Below, in pieces: positions 26,428 through 34,386 of a stretch of 64,000 bases of DNA (position 1 is the stretch's first letter; the number at the start of each line of letters is the position of its first letter). A program made the position numbers and the translations under genes. The notes below the pieces were generated by a model. It was not told the DNA's origin and ran no database searches. It was given only the letters and a program-made list of their open reading frames with translations. This stretch comes from Rhodoblastus acidophilus (GTDB lineage: Bacteria > Pseudomonadota > Alphaproteobacteria > Rhizobiales > Beijerinckiaceae): contig NZ_JAOQNX010000012.1 of assembly GCF_025961575.1 (NCBI RefSeq), forward strand, positions 62,001 through 126,000. The letters run 5' to 3'.

Positions 26428-27339
26428 TCAGGCGGATTTGCGCAGCACCGCAGCCCAGCCGGGCACATCGACGCCCCGGTCCTTGCGCGTCGAAACCGGG
26501 AACAGCTCCGCGACGGTAAAGCCGTGGGCGGCGGCAAGGTCGCGCAGATAGGATTCGCTGTGCGAAAACCGCAAATCCTCGCCGACGACAAACCCGTGGG
26601 ACGGCCCGCTCTGGGTGGTGAAGGCGAACAGGCCGCCGGGTCGCAGCGCGCGAAGAACCTCGGCGAAGACGGCGCCGAGATCGCCGATATAGACGAACAC
26701 ATCGGCGGCGGCGGCGAGGTCGGCGTTTTCGCATGGCTCGGCGGCCAAGAACTCGGTCAGGTCGGCCGCCGCCAGCCGCTCATACAAGTTTTTCGCCCTC
26801 GCCTGCTCGATCATGGCCGGGGAAAGATCGACGCCAGTGATTTTTTGGGCGCGCGAAACAATCGCGGCAGCAAAAAGCCCGGCCCCGCAGCCGAGATCGA
26901 GGACGTGAGCAAAATGCCGGCCGGGCGCGACACGGTCGATCGCCTCGCACAGCACTTGCGGGCCGCAATAGGCGAGCTTTTCCACCAGATGCGAATCAAA
27001 GCGCGCGGCATATTGGTCGAACAGGGTTTTGACATAGGCGCGCGGGGCGGTCGCGGGTCTTGTCCCGCCCAGCCGCGCCAGCGCGAGCGCCGCGCCCTGC
27101 GCATCCTCGGGATCGAGCGCCAGGGTTTTCGCATAGGCCTCGCGGGCCTCGCCGGTTTTTTCAAGACGCTCCAAGGCCTGAGCCAAGGCGAACCAGCCCG
27201 CCGGCCAATCCGGCGCGCAGTCGAGCGCCTGCGCGAACAGGTCGCGCGCGCCTTCCGCATCGCCGGCGGCCAAAGCCCCCTGGCCCCATTCGTAGCGCCG
27301 GTCGGCGGACAAGTCTCCGGACGACCCGATCGGTCTCAC
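26428..27339 (-). CDS. TPR-containing SAM-dependent methyltransferase
   Basis: The 303-residue protein has two TPR units at the N-terminus (LAAGDAEGARDLFAQALDCA, then FALAQALERLEKTGEAREAY) and a class I methyltransferase domain. SAM motif I is VLDLGCGAGLFAAAI (about residues 145-159), and the post-II region is FTTQSGPSHGF. TPR plus methyltransferase proteins of this kind are common in alphaproteobacteria, but their substrate is not known. The start is GTG at 27339, preceded by GGGGTAACC. No operon partner is visible. Confidence 0.85.
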   Translation of the reverse strand: MRPIGSSGDLSADRRYEWGQGALAAGDAEGARDLFAQALDCAPDWPAGWFALAQALERLEKTGEAREAYAKTLALDPEDAQGAALALARLGGTRPATAPRAYVKTLFDQYAARFDSHLVEKLAYCGPQVLCEAIDRVAPGRHFAHVLDLGCGAGLFAAAIVSRAQKITGVDLSPAMIEQARAKNLYERLAAADLTEFLAAEPCENADLAAAADVFVYIGDLGAVFAEVLRALRPGGLFAFTTQSGPSHGFVVGEDLRFSHSESYLRDLAAAHGFTVAELFPVSTRKDRGVDVPGWAAVLRKSA

Positions 27340-27464
27340 AATGGTTACCCCGTCTTAACTTTTGCCTTATTTTTCGACCAGTTGGTTCAACTCTGGTTCA
27401 GATGCGGCGACTAGACTAATATCAAGCTGGTTTTCGCCTTTGAGGCAAGTTCACGGAGATCCTC

Positions 27465-27743
27465 ATGACGCTTTCCATCAAGAAAACCGCGCTCGCCACC
27501 CTGGCGGTCGCCACCCTGGTCACCAGTCTGTCCGCCCCGGCGTCCGCCAATGACGGCGCGGCGGTCGGCGCGGGCATCGCCGCCGGCATTTTGGGCGGCG
27601 CGATGATCGGCGCCGCCGCCGCCAACGCCGCTCCTCCCGCGCCCGTCTATTACGACGCCCCGGAATGCTGGATGGAGCGCCGCCCGATGTATGACGAATT
27701 CGGCAATTACATCGGCCGCCGCCGCGTGCGCGTCTGCCGCTGA
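27465..27743 (+). CDS. Small exported glycine-zipper protein
   Basis: The 92-residue product begins with a signal peptide (LATLAVATLVTSLSAPASA, cleavage near residue 28). An alanine/glycine segment, AGIAAGILGGAMIGAAAANA, follows like a glycine-zipper membrane helix. The C-terminus is basic and has two cysteines (ECWMERRP and VRVCR). Short proteins of this design are common in Rhizobiales envelopes, but none has a firm function. A GGAG site precedes the ATG. Confidence 0.75.
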   Translation: MTLSIKKTALATLAVATLVTSLSAPASANDGAAVGAGIAAGILGGAMIGAAAANAAPPAPVYYDAPECWMERRPMYDEFGNYIGRRRVRVCR

Positions 27744-27783
27744 TTCGGAATCGGGCGCGCGCCGGACGCGCGCGCCTGTTCTT

Positions 27784-28605
27784 TCAGGCCCGTTCGCGCG
27801 CCGAGATTTTTTGGACCGCGTCCTCGTCTTGAGACGTTTCTGCTTGAGACGTTTCTGCTTGGGGCGCTTCCCGCTGGGCCTCCCCGCCGTTGCCGTCCTG
27901 CTCGGCCACCCGGCGGCCAATATCCAGAATGGCCGCGCGCAAATCCGACATTTCCGCACCGCCGCCGCGCGCCAGTGTCTCCCGCAAGGTCGCGGCTTCC
28001 GCCTGCGCCGCCTCGGTCAGCTGGCGCTCTGCTTCGATCTTGGCCATCAGCCGCTCGCGGCGCGCCTCGAAATTCTCGTTGCGCCCCTCCGCCTCGCGCA
28101 GGCGCGCCTGCAGGCGCTCGCTCTCAATCTTTAGCTGGCGGTGGACCTCGGCGAGCGCGTCGAATTCACCCGACTTGTCGCGCAACTCAGCGTCGCGCTC
28201 CGCCAGGCTCGCTTTGGTCGCGCCCAATTCGGAGAAGAGTTTTTCGCTTCTTTCGGTCATTTGCGCCAGCGCGTCCTCGCGCTGCCGGAGTTGCTCCTCC
28301 GTGGCGCGCAAAACCTCCTCCACGCGCACGATATCGGCGGTGCGGCGCCCGAGTTCGGCGCTCTCTGAGACGCGCAGCTGGCGCTCCCGCTCGGCCACCA
28401 GCTCCAGTTCGCGCCTCTCCACGGCGAATCGCGCGCGCAAAAGGTCGCGGTCGGCCTCCATCTCGTCGAAGGTCATGGGAAGGAGCTGTTCGACGCCCTT
28501 GAGCGTCAGGCGCCGCGCGCGGGCGGAGACCAGGGGGAGAAAGGCGAGGCCGATCAATCCGCAGATGGAAAAGCCTAGGGCGAAGGCGACGAGTTGCTCG
28601 ACCAA
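27784..28605 (-). CDS. Membrane-anchored coiled-coil protein
   Basis: The 273-residue product has one N-terminal membrane helix (LVAFALGFSICGLIGLAFLP) and then a long charged coiled coil from about residue 45 to 215, rich in ERQL, QREDALAQ and LKIESERLQ heptads. The C-terminal tail has AETSQAETSQ, made by a 15-base tandem repeat. The start is TTG at 28605, with AGGA seven bases before it; no other start fits better. It is probably an inner-membrane structural or division-linked protein, but I do not recognise a family. Confidence 0.65.
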   Translation of the reverse strand: MVEQLVAFALGFSICGLIGLAFLPLVSARARRLTLKGVEQLLPMTFDEMEADRDLLRARFAVERRELELVAERERQLRVSESAELGRRTADIVRVEEVLRATEEQLRQREDALAQMTERSEKLFSELGATKASLAERDAELRDKSGEFDALAEVHRQLKIESERLQARLREAEGRNENFEARRERLMAKIEAERQLTEAAQAEAATLRETLARGGGAEMSDLRAAILDIGRRVAEQDGNGGEAQREAPQAETSQAETSQDEDAVQKISARERA

Positions 28606-28655
28606 GGAAATATCCTGCTGACCCCGAATGGGTCCAAGCCTTCAATAAAGCAGGA

Positions 28656-29222
28656 TCAGAACGGATTCCATGTCGAATTCGGCGTGAACTTGAGATAGCC
28701 GAGATTGACGCCGAGCCGCGCGCCGACGCCGGTGCGGATCGGCACGACCATCACGCCATTGGCGCCCAGCGCCGTGACGCCGAACCCGCCGATCAGATAG
28801 GCCGAACCGTCGATCCCGCCGAACCGCTGGAAAATAGCGTCGACGGAGGGAAGGCTGTAGACCAGCATCATGGTGCGGTCGCCGTTCGCGCCCGCGTCGA
28901 AGCCGACGGACGGCCCCTGCCAGTAGACGCGCCGGTCGCCGGCGTTGCGCGTGTAGATCGAGCCCTCGCCGTAGCGCAGGCCGCCGACGAAGGCGCCGCC
29001 GGCCTCCTGGCCCAGAATATAGGCGTTGGGCTGCCCCCAGCGCTTGGTCGCCGACTGAATCGCCTCGGCGAGGCCGCGCGACAGACTGCCGAAGAATCTA
29101 TGGCCGTTCTCGACCAGCTCATTGTCCGAATAGACGGAACGATCCTGGGCGAAGGCCGGGGCGGCGGTCAGGGCGGCGAGGGCGCAAAGAATGGCGCGCC
29201 GGGAATTTTGAGACGGTCGCAT
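28656..29222 (-). CDS. eipA: DUF1134 exported protein, EipA family
   Basis: The 188-residue product has a signal peptide (LCALAALTAAPAFA, cleavage near residue 25) and the DUF1134 domain with LSRGLAEAIQSATKRWGQPN, IYTRNAGDRRVYWQGPSVGF and FGGIDGSAYLIGGFGV. This family includes EipA of Brucella, needed for envelope integrity. It works in the periplasm. GGGAGGAAAAG precedes the ATG. The divergent neighbour is chpT. Confidence 0.85.
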   Translation of the reverse strand: MRPSQNSRRAILCALAALTAAPAFAQDRSVYSDNELVENGHRFFGSLSRGLAEAIQSATKRWGQPNAYILGQEAGGAFVGGLRYGEGSIYTRNAGDRRVYWQGPSVGFDAGANGDRTMMLVYSLPSVDAIFQRFGGIDGSAYLIGGFGVTALGANGVMVVPIRTGVGARLGVNLGYLKFTPNSTWNPF

Positions 29223-29350
29223 CTTTTCCTCCCAGGGAGCGCAAAACTATCGCGGCCTCGAGTGAACGATTGCTTAACGATCTGTTATAACCCGTCGCTA
29301 ACCATTTGCCGCCATAGTCCGCGGCGATGCTCAAGAATGGAAAAGCAACA

Positions 29351-30019
29351 ATGACGACCGTGCTTTCTCTGGAACCGCTCGACCTGGCCGCCCTGCTGTG
29401 CTCGCGCGTCTGCCATGACGTGATCAGCCCTGTCGGCGCCATCGTCAACGGTCTCGAGGTTCTGGAGGAGGACAAGGACGAGGGCATGCGCGAATTCGCC
29501 ATGGACCTGATTCGCAAGAGCGCGAAATCGGCCTCGGCGCGGCTGCAATTCTGTCGTCTGGCCTTTGGCGCGGCGGGTTCGGCGGGCGCGTCGATCGACA
29601 CCGGCGATGCGGAAAAGGTGGCGCGCGGCCTGTTCGGCGACGAGCGCACCGTGCTGAACTGGGACGGCCCGCGGGTGTTCATGGCGAAGAACAAGGTGAA
29701 GCTTCTGCTCAACCTGTGCCTGATCGCCAGCGCCTGCATCCCGCGCGGCGGCGCGATGAATGTGAAGATCGAGGGCGACGGCGACGACGTGCGGCTGTCG
29801 GTCGCGGTGAAGGGCCCGAACTTGAAACTGGCGAGCCATGTGGCGAGCCTGCTGGACGGGGTTTCGGAGAGCGGCGCGGTCGATGCGCATGGCATCCAGC
29901 CTTATTTCACCGGGCTTGTGGCGCGCGACTGCGGCATGGCGGTCGAGGTGAGCGCGACGTCGGAAGAGGTTCAACTCAAGGCCGAGCCGAGGAAGGTGGA
30001 AGCGGCTGTTTCGGCCTAA
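29351..30019 (+). CDS. chpT: Histidine phosphotransferase ChpT
   Basis: The 222-residue protein relays phosphate between the CckA kinase and CtrA or CpdR. The phosphorylated histidine is H22 in [14 protein letters not shown], and [18 protein letters not shown] and the degenerate ATPase-like C-terminal domain are present. These are the marks of ChpT. CtrA-pathway genes are typical of alphaproteobacteria, supporting the taxonomic call. The ATG at 29351 was preferred to one at 29327 because of the GGAAAAG before it. Confidence 0.9.
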   Translation: MTTVLSLEPLDLAALLCSRVCHDVISPVGAIVNGLEVLEEDKDEGMREFAMDLIRKSAKSASARLQFCRLAFGAAGSAGASIDTGDAEKVARGLFGDERTVLNWDGPRVFMAKNKVKLLLNLCLIASACIPRGGAMNVKIEGDGDDVRLSVAVKGPNLKLASHVASLLDGVSESGAVDAHGIQPYFTGLVARDCGMAVEVSATSEEVQLKAEPRKVEAAVSA

Positions 30020-30100
30020 TTGATTTTGACGGACGCGCGCCTCTTGCGCTGGCGCGCGATGCGGCTATAAGGGGCCGCGATTGCTGCTTCGCGGCGATCA

Positions 30101-30190
30101 GGAGGGGTGGCCGAGTGGTTGAAGGCGCACGCCTGGAAAGTGTGTATACGGGAAACCGTATCGCGGGTTCGAATCCCGCTCCCTCCGCCA
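30101..30190 (+). tRNA. tRNA-Ser (GGA anticodon)
   Basis: The 90-base gene folds as a long-variable-arm serine tRNA. The acceptor GGAGGGG pairs with TCCCTCC, the anticodon loop is CTGGAAA with GGA, the variable arm is TACGGGAAACCGTA, and the T arm is GCGGGTTCGAATCCCGC. CCA is encoded at 30188-30190. The neighbouring sequence after it changes character, which fits a tRNA-adjacent insertion site. Confidence 0.96.
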
Positions 30191-30279
30191 TCTGATCAAA
30201 CCAACAACCAAGTTTTATAGCCGTCGTATCGCCTGCGCGACGCGGAACGCACCGTACCGCGCCGCCTCGCCGATTTAGC

Positions 30280-30843
30280 TCACGCCGGATCGAAGCGATG
30301 TTTCTCAAGCAACATCATGGCTTGCGCCTTAGCGTCGGGCTTCGGTATGAACACGGACAAATCTTCCGCCGAGGCGATTTCGCGGGCGAGGTCGTAGACG
30401 CCGTGGTAGTGCTTACGCGACGCGAAGTCATGAAAACAGATCAGCGCATCCGGGCGGCAATGCAATACAACTTGCGCGAAACACGCAACCCGGAAGCGGC
30501 CATCGACCATGAAGAGATCGGCGTCCCGAACCGCCTCGATCGTCCAAATGGTTTCGTGATAGGTCGGCCAGCGTGATCTTGTGCTGGGATCGCTGGGATA
30601 ACCCCACTCGCGCGTTGCTCCTATATCGGCGAACAACAGCTTCGGCTGCACAGACTTGTCGAGGCACGCCTGCTCCACCGAACCCAGCCATTCCTGCGAA
30701 GAATCGACGGCGAAGATTTGCTGTTTGACGCAACTGGCGGCGAGGACGGTGCTGCCGCCTGTGCCGAATTCAACGAAAGTGTTGCACTGCCCGATAAAGG
30801 CCCGGTACAATTTATATTCGTTATCACTCATTCGAGGTTGCAT
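30280..30843 (-). CDS. Methyltransferase-like protein of polysaccharide regions
   Basis: The 187-residue product opens with SDNEYKLYRAFIGQCNTF and the motif VEFGTGGSTVLAASCV, which is like a SAM-binding motif I. VDGRFRVACFAQVVLHC near residue 115 resembles the catalytic-side region of related class I methyltransferase-like proteins. The exact substrate is unknown. AAAAGGG lies before the ATG at 30843. It is the first protein gene after tRNA-Ser, and a decayed copy of it follows at 30888-31166. Confidence 0.6.
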   Translation of the reverse strand: MQPRMSDNEYKLYRAFIGQCNTFVEFGTGGSTVLAASCVKQQIFAVDSSQEWLGSVEQACLDKSVQPKLLFADIGATREWGYPSDPSTRSRWPTYHETIWTIEAVRDADLFMVDGRFRVACFAQVVLHCRPDALICFHDFASRKHYHGVYDLAREIASAEDLSVFIPKPDAKAQAMMLLEKHRFDPA

Positions 30844-31400
30844 GTGTGTGCCCTTTTGGCGATGTCGATCGATTATATTTCAGCTATTTAAGAGCAACCA
30901 TCTCGTGCATGGCTTGTCACATTTTTTCGCCGCAACCGTAGGAAAATGCCCTCAGACGCAAATGGTGGGCGAGGCCCTAAACGCCGTACGAGAGTCAATG
31001 CAACGAGCGCGACTAGGCGACAATGCAGCACGAATTTCACGGGACACGCAACCAGGAAGCGGCCCTCCGTGATGAAAAAGACGGACATATCGGCCGATTC
31101 CTCGTGCACGCCGTTAGGGCGTGCAGTAAGGTCCATTAGGAGCTTACGGATTGCAAAAGAGCTCAAAGCGAGCGATAATTTTGCATCAGCATTTGGGCAA
31201 GTTCGTTTTGTCCGTTTTCATGCAACGCGCCTGATCACGTCACTCGGAACGTTCTCGCTTTCACGGCATCTGTCCTGCTGAACCCTGGTCTTAAAGACTA
31301 TTCAAGCCGGTTTGCTCGGGCTAATGCGATTTGTTGTATCGGCCTGGCTATGCTCGATTACGCTTGCACACGCAAGCATTGTCCCAGGAAGGATGTTCAA
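30844..31400. other. 556-base gene-poor stretch after the tRNA-adjacent gene
   Basis: Apart from the decayed gene copy at 30888-31166, no open frame here looks genuine. The base composition is more AT-rich than that of the core genes. The ATG of the next gene has its own good ribosome site at 31391-31396. Confidence 0.5.
30888..31166 (-). pseudogene. Decayed copy of the adjacent methyltransferase-like gene
   Basis: The translated fragment EGRFLVACPVKFVLHCRLVAL matches VDGRFRVACFAQVVLHCRPDAL of the intact gene at 30280-30843, and the DNA agrees along about 70 bases (for example ACACGCAACC followed by GGAAGCGGCC in both). The fragment lacks motif I and has no start or full length. The two copies lie about 560 bases apart, so this is a decayed tandem duplicate. 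Confidence 0.6.
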
Positions 31401-32063
31401 ATGTTCACCATCTCGGATAACGAAACTCGAGCCATAACTGATTACTACATATATTTTGGTAACCTTTCACCGAACGAAGAACAGTACAAGTCTGGACTGT
31501 TCTATGCTATAGCATTGAACAAGCGGTTCGACCGTGACATTGCGCATGATGCGAGATTGCCGATGCCATTCGAGACCGAAAGTATCAAGGGATTTCAATC
31601 TCAGGATGTTTTCGAGCACATTCCGTATCCCGAACTCCCACGCATTCTTGACGATGTATTCCGGTGTCTTCGTACTGAAGGCATATTTCGCCTAAGCGTT
31701 CCGGATTACAACAGCCCTCTATTACAAAAGCGATCCGTGTATGATTGCGACGGAAATATTTTATGCGACCTTGCTATAGGTGGAAGCGTATCAGCGAAGA
31801 CGAGCGAGGGTGTAAAGGTCGCTTTCGCGCCAGGAGGCGACGCTCATCTCTGGTTTCCGACCTATGCGAATCTTATGCAGCTCATAGTATCTTCTGAAAT
31901 TAGAAAGTGCAGCAAAATTACAACCCATCACGCCTGGATTGATAGGCGAAACTGGATTTGCAATCCATTCGATGACAGCATCATGCCAGTTCTCAGAACG
32001 CCGCCTCGCGACATGCGAGCTGACGGCAAGCCGATATCCATTGTGATTGACTTCATTAAGTGA
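31401..32063 (+). CDS. Methyltransferase-like protein lacking motif I
   Basis: The 220-residue product has the middle region of type 11 methyltransferases: FQSQDVFEHIPYPELPRILD with CLRTEGIFRLSVPDYNSP. However, I do not see the glycine-rich SAM motif I; the start is TRAITDYYIYFGNLSPNEEQ. It may be inactive, use a different donor, or be a truncated member. AAGGA is eight bases before the ATG at 31401. The codon use looks more AT-rich than that of the core genes, which suggests acquisition. Confidence 0.55.
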   Translation: MFTISDNETRAITDYYIYFGNLSPNEEQYKSGLFYAIALNKRFDRDIAHDARLPMPFETESIKGFQSQDVFEHIPYPELPRILDDVFRCLRTEGIFRLSVPDYNSPLLQKRSVYDCDGNILCDLAIGGSVSAKTSEGVKVAFAPGGDAHLWFPTYANLMQLIVSSEIRKCSKITTHHAWIDRRNWICNPFDDSIMPVLRTPPRDMRADGKPISIVIDFIK

Positions 32064-32142
32064 CGCCCGCACGCAGCTTTGAAGCGCGACACCCACGAAA
32101 ACCCTTGAAACATTTAGCTCTGGTTCAGATTGGAGACGATCC

Positions 32143-33180
32143 ATGCGAAGGCGCGAATTTCTCCTCGGGGGACTAGCTTCCGTTGGCGCGCTATCGACAT
32201 TCCCGGCGGCATCGCTTCAAGCTTTCTCTCCGACGCCCGCGTCCGAGCGACTTGTAGGCGTGTCCTATTCGATATGGTTCAACTCTCTCCCGGGCTTGTG
32301 GCGGAAGGCTTGGGGAACCCCTAAGTACGGCATTTATAATTCCGCCGATATCGACGCGATCGACCGGCACATCCAGGAACTGCACGCCGCGAACGTGGAT
32401 TTTCTTTTGTTAGATATTTCGAACGAAATCGCTATCGACTGGACCAGCAATGTGGGCGACAAAGGGTCTCTTGCTCGGCGGGACATCACGAAAATACTTT
32501 TGGAGCGGTTGCTCGAATTCGGTAAGCTGAAAATTGTGTTTCTGCTGGGTGGCAACCCGCCAACCGTCTTCGACTCGGGGCTACTGCAAAAGCAAATCGA
32601 TCGTCTTTATCCGCTCTTCTTCGAGCCTTACAACGAGGTTTTTTTACGTTACAAGGGCAAGCCGTTGCTGGTTGTTTTCCTGGGTCCTTCGGCGACCCTT
32701 CAGATTGGTCAGCCAGCCAATACGGGGATGTATATTCCATCTCACTGGCAGGGCGCATACCCGGCTTGGAAAGACGACCGGTTCACGACACGGTTCATGG
32801 GTGGTTTTCTCACTGACCAACCAAGGATGATGGATGGACCGATCAGCAAATACGGCTACTGGTCTTGGGAAGATAGGGGCACGCCCTCTTTCAGCGTGAA
32901 AGACGGGCGCGTGGAAGCAATGACGATCATTGCGGCCAACGAGGCGAGTTCGCTTCACCCTGCTCGCCCCCGAAATAATGGCCAGACTTTCATTGAGAAT
33001 TGGGAGTATGCCCGGAAGATCGGCCCCAAGTTTGCGCTCGTCACAACATTCAACGAATGGATACGATCTGAGCAGCACGATCCCGAGTTTAGCCGAGATA
33101 TCGAGCCCTCGGAGGAGTACGGAGACACCTATCTACGAATCCTCGCGAGCCAAGCGGCGCTATTCAAGAGTGGCCGCTGA
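32143..33180 (+). CDS. Exported glycoside-hydrolase-like protein (GH99/71-like)
   Basis: The 345-residue protein begins with a twin-arginine-type signal (RRREFLLGGLASVGALS). Its core, with VGVSYSIWFNSLPG, YNEVFLRYKGKPLLVVFLGP and TFNEWIRSEQHDPEF near the end, resembles glycoside-hydrolase families of the GH99/GH71 clan that act on mannan or glucan chains. The FNEW motif and two acidic residues after it are suggestive. The catalytic role is not proven. GGAGA is seven bases before the ATG. It overlaps the convergent GT92-like gene by 21 bases. Confidence 0.55.
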   Translation: MRRREFLLGGLASVGALSTFPAASLQAFSPTPASERLVGVSYSIWFNSLPGLWRKAWGTPKYGIYNSADIDAIDRHIQELHAANVDFLLLDISNEIAIDWTSNVGDKGSLARRDITKILLERLLEFGKLKIVFLLGGNPPTVFDSGLLQKQIDRLYPLFFEPYNEVFLRYKGKPLLVVFLGPSATLQIGQPANTGMYIPSHWQGAYPAWKDDRFTTRFMGGFLTDQPRMMDGPISKYGYWSWEDRGTPSFSVKDGRVEAMTIIAANEASSLHPARPRNNGQTFIENWEYARKIGPKFALVTTFNEWIRSEQHDPEFSRDIEPSEEYGDTYLRILASQAALFKSGR

Positions 33181-34302
33181 GCATTTGCCGCGGATGCGTT
33201 CAACTTGCGCGGCGACCGTTTCGGCCTGCCCAACCAGAGCGCGATCTTGAATTTGATTCTGATCGTAACCGGAGAAGTAGTCTTGGCGTTGCTTCACGAG
33301 AGAGTTGTTCGCTGAAATTGCGCTGCCCCGTTGGCCCTTGATCTGAAATTCCTCACGGGACTTGATGGTGTAATGATTGATCCGAAGCCCGTTCCAAATG
33401 ACGGCATTGGTGATGCCTCGCCCAAGGTTGGACCAAACGACCTTAGAAAAATCCGATTGCAGGTAATTGCCCCATTCAAGAGACACAGCGTGGGGGTTTC
33501 CCACAAATGCATGAGCCCTGCCACCTCGGACAAACGTTTTCACATGCCGATTCGCTGCATAATTCTGAGGTGCTCTGCTCGTAAAACGTTCAATGACCAG
33601 GCCTGGCGTCTTGCTGGTATGCCCGGAGCTTCCGTAACACGCCCAGTTGAACCCAACGGCTGAAACGCTCCAGTCGGAGAAATATTCCGCAACAATCATG
33701 CCTGCGCTATGGCGATTGGACACGGGCGTAAGAAACTCGTCGCAATCGAGAAATCCAATAATCGTGTTCTCGTCGCGAAATCGTTGCAGAGTCGCGTCGA
33801 AGAACTGCATCTGGGCGTAAGGCACGCCAATCAAGTCGACGCGCTCGATTTCACCCGCTGAATGCAATTCGGCCAGCAATCGAGACTGCAAGTCCCCGGC
33901 ATCGTCCGAGTTGTCCCCAACAATGATGTTGAAGCCGTGGAGACGGTGGTAAGCGATCCACTCCAGCAGGTAGTCTTCCTCACGCTTCATGATGCAGACA
34001 AGCACCATGTTTAGGGGCGACTTGCGCTCGCCGGCGACAAAGCGCACGCCTCCATTGACGGCGGCCTCGGATTGCACGTCGATCACACTCACGCGGTCGC
34101 CGACTTCGAGGGCGACCCGAAAATAAAAGCCCGTTCCGGAAATATTCTTACTGTCCAGATCTTTTCGCGGCCGCGCCTCGGCAACGTGGCCGGTCCTTTG
34201 CCCATTCACTACGAGAGCCAAACGCGAGGGAATTTCTTCGGACGTAACAGGAAACCAACCAACAACTTCGCCGAGACGAACAATATCGAGCCAACCTGCC
34301 AA
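33160..34302 (-). CDS. GT92-like glycosyltransferase with N-terminal beta domain
   Basis: The 380-residue protein has an N-terminal beta domain of about 95 residues (LGEVVGWFPVTSEEIPSRL) and then a GT92/DUF23-type transferase. VCIMKREEDYLLEWIAYHRL with HGFNIIVGDNSDD, and FLDCDEFLTPV (the DxD-like motif), are family marks. The GT92 family transfers galactose or other hexoses to surface glycans. The start is TTG at 34302, with AAGGA seven bases before it. It is probably part of a horizontally acquired polysaccharide set with its neighbours. Confidence 0.75.
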   Translation of the reverse strand: MAGWLDIVRLGEVVGWFPVTSEEIPSRLALVVNGQRTGHVAEARPRKDLDSKNISGTGFYFRVALEVGDRVSVIDVQSEAAVNGGVRFVAGERKSPLNMVLVCIMKREEDYLLEWIAYHRLHGFNIIVGDNSDDAGDLQSRLLAELHSAGEIERVDLIGVPYAQMQFFDATLQRFRDENTIIGFLDCDEFLTPVSNRHSAGMIVAEYFSDWSVSAVGFNWACYGSSGHTSKTPGLVIERFTSRAPQNYAANRHVKTFVRGGRAHAFVGNPHAVSLEWGNYLQSDFSKVVWSNLGRGITNAVIWNGLRINHYTIKSREEFQIKGQRGSAISANNSLVKQRQDYFSGYDQNQIQDRALVGQAETVAAQVERIRGKCSAATLE

Positions 34303-34386
34303 TTTTTAGTCCTTCCGATTTAAGACTGTTCGGAAATAACTGTGAAAACCATCTGCCGCAACGGCTATCGCCTCTACCCACACGGT

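Noticed and set aside
30191-30279. Possible attachment repeat after tRNA-Ser
   Set aside because: I could not find a copy of the tRNA 3' end elsewhere in the window, so no att site is claimed.
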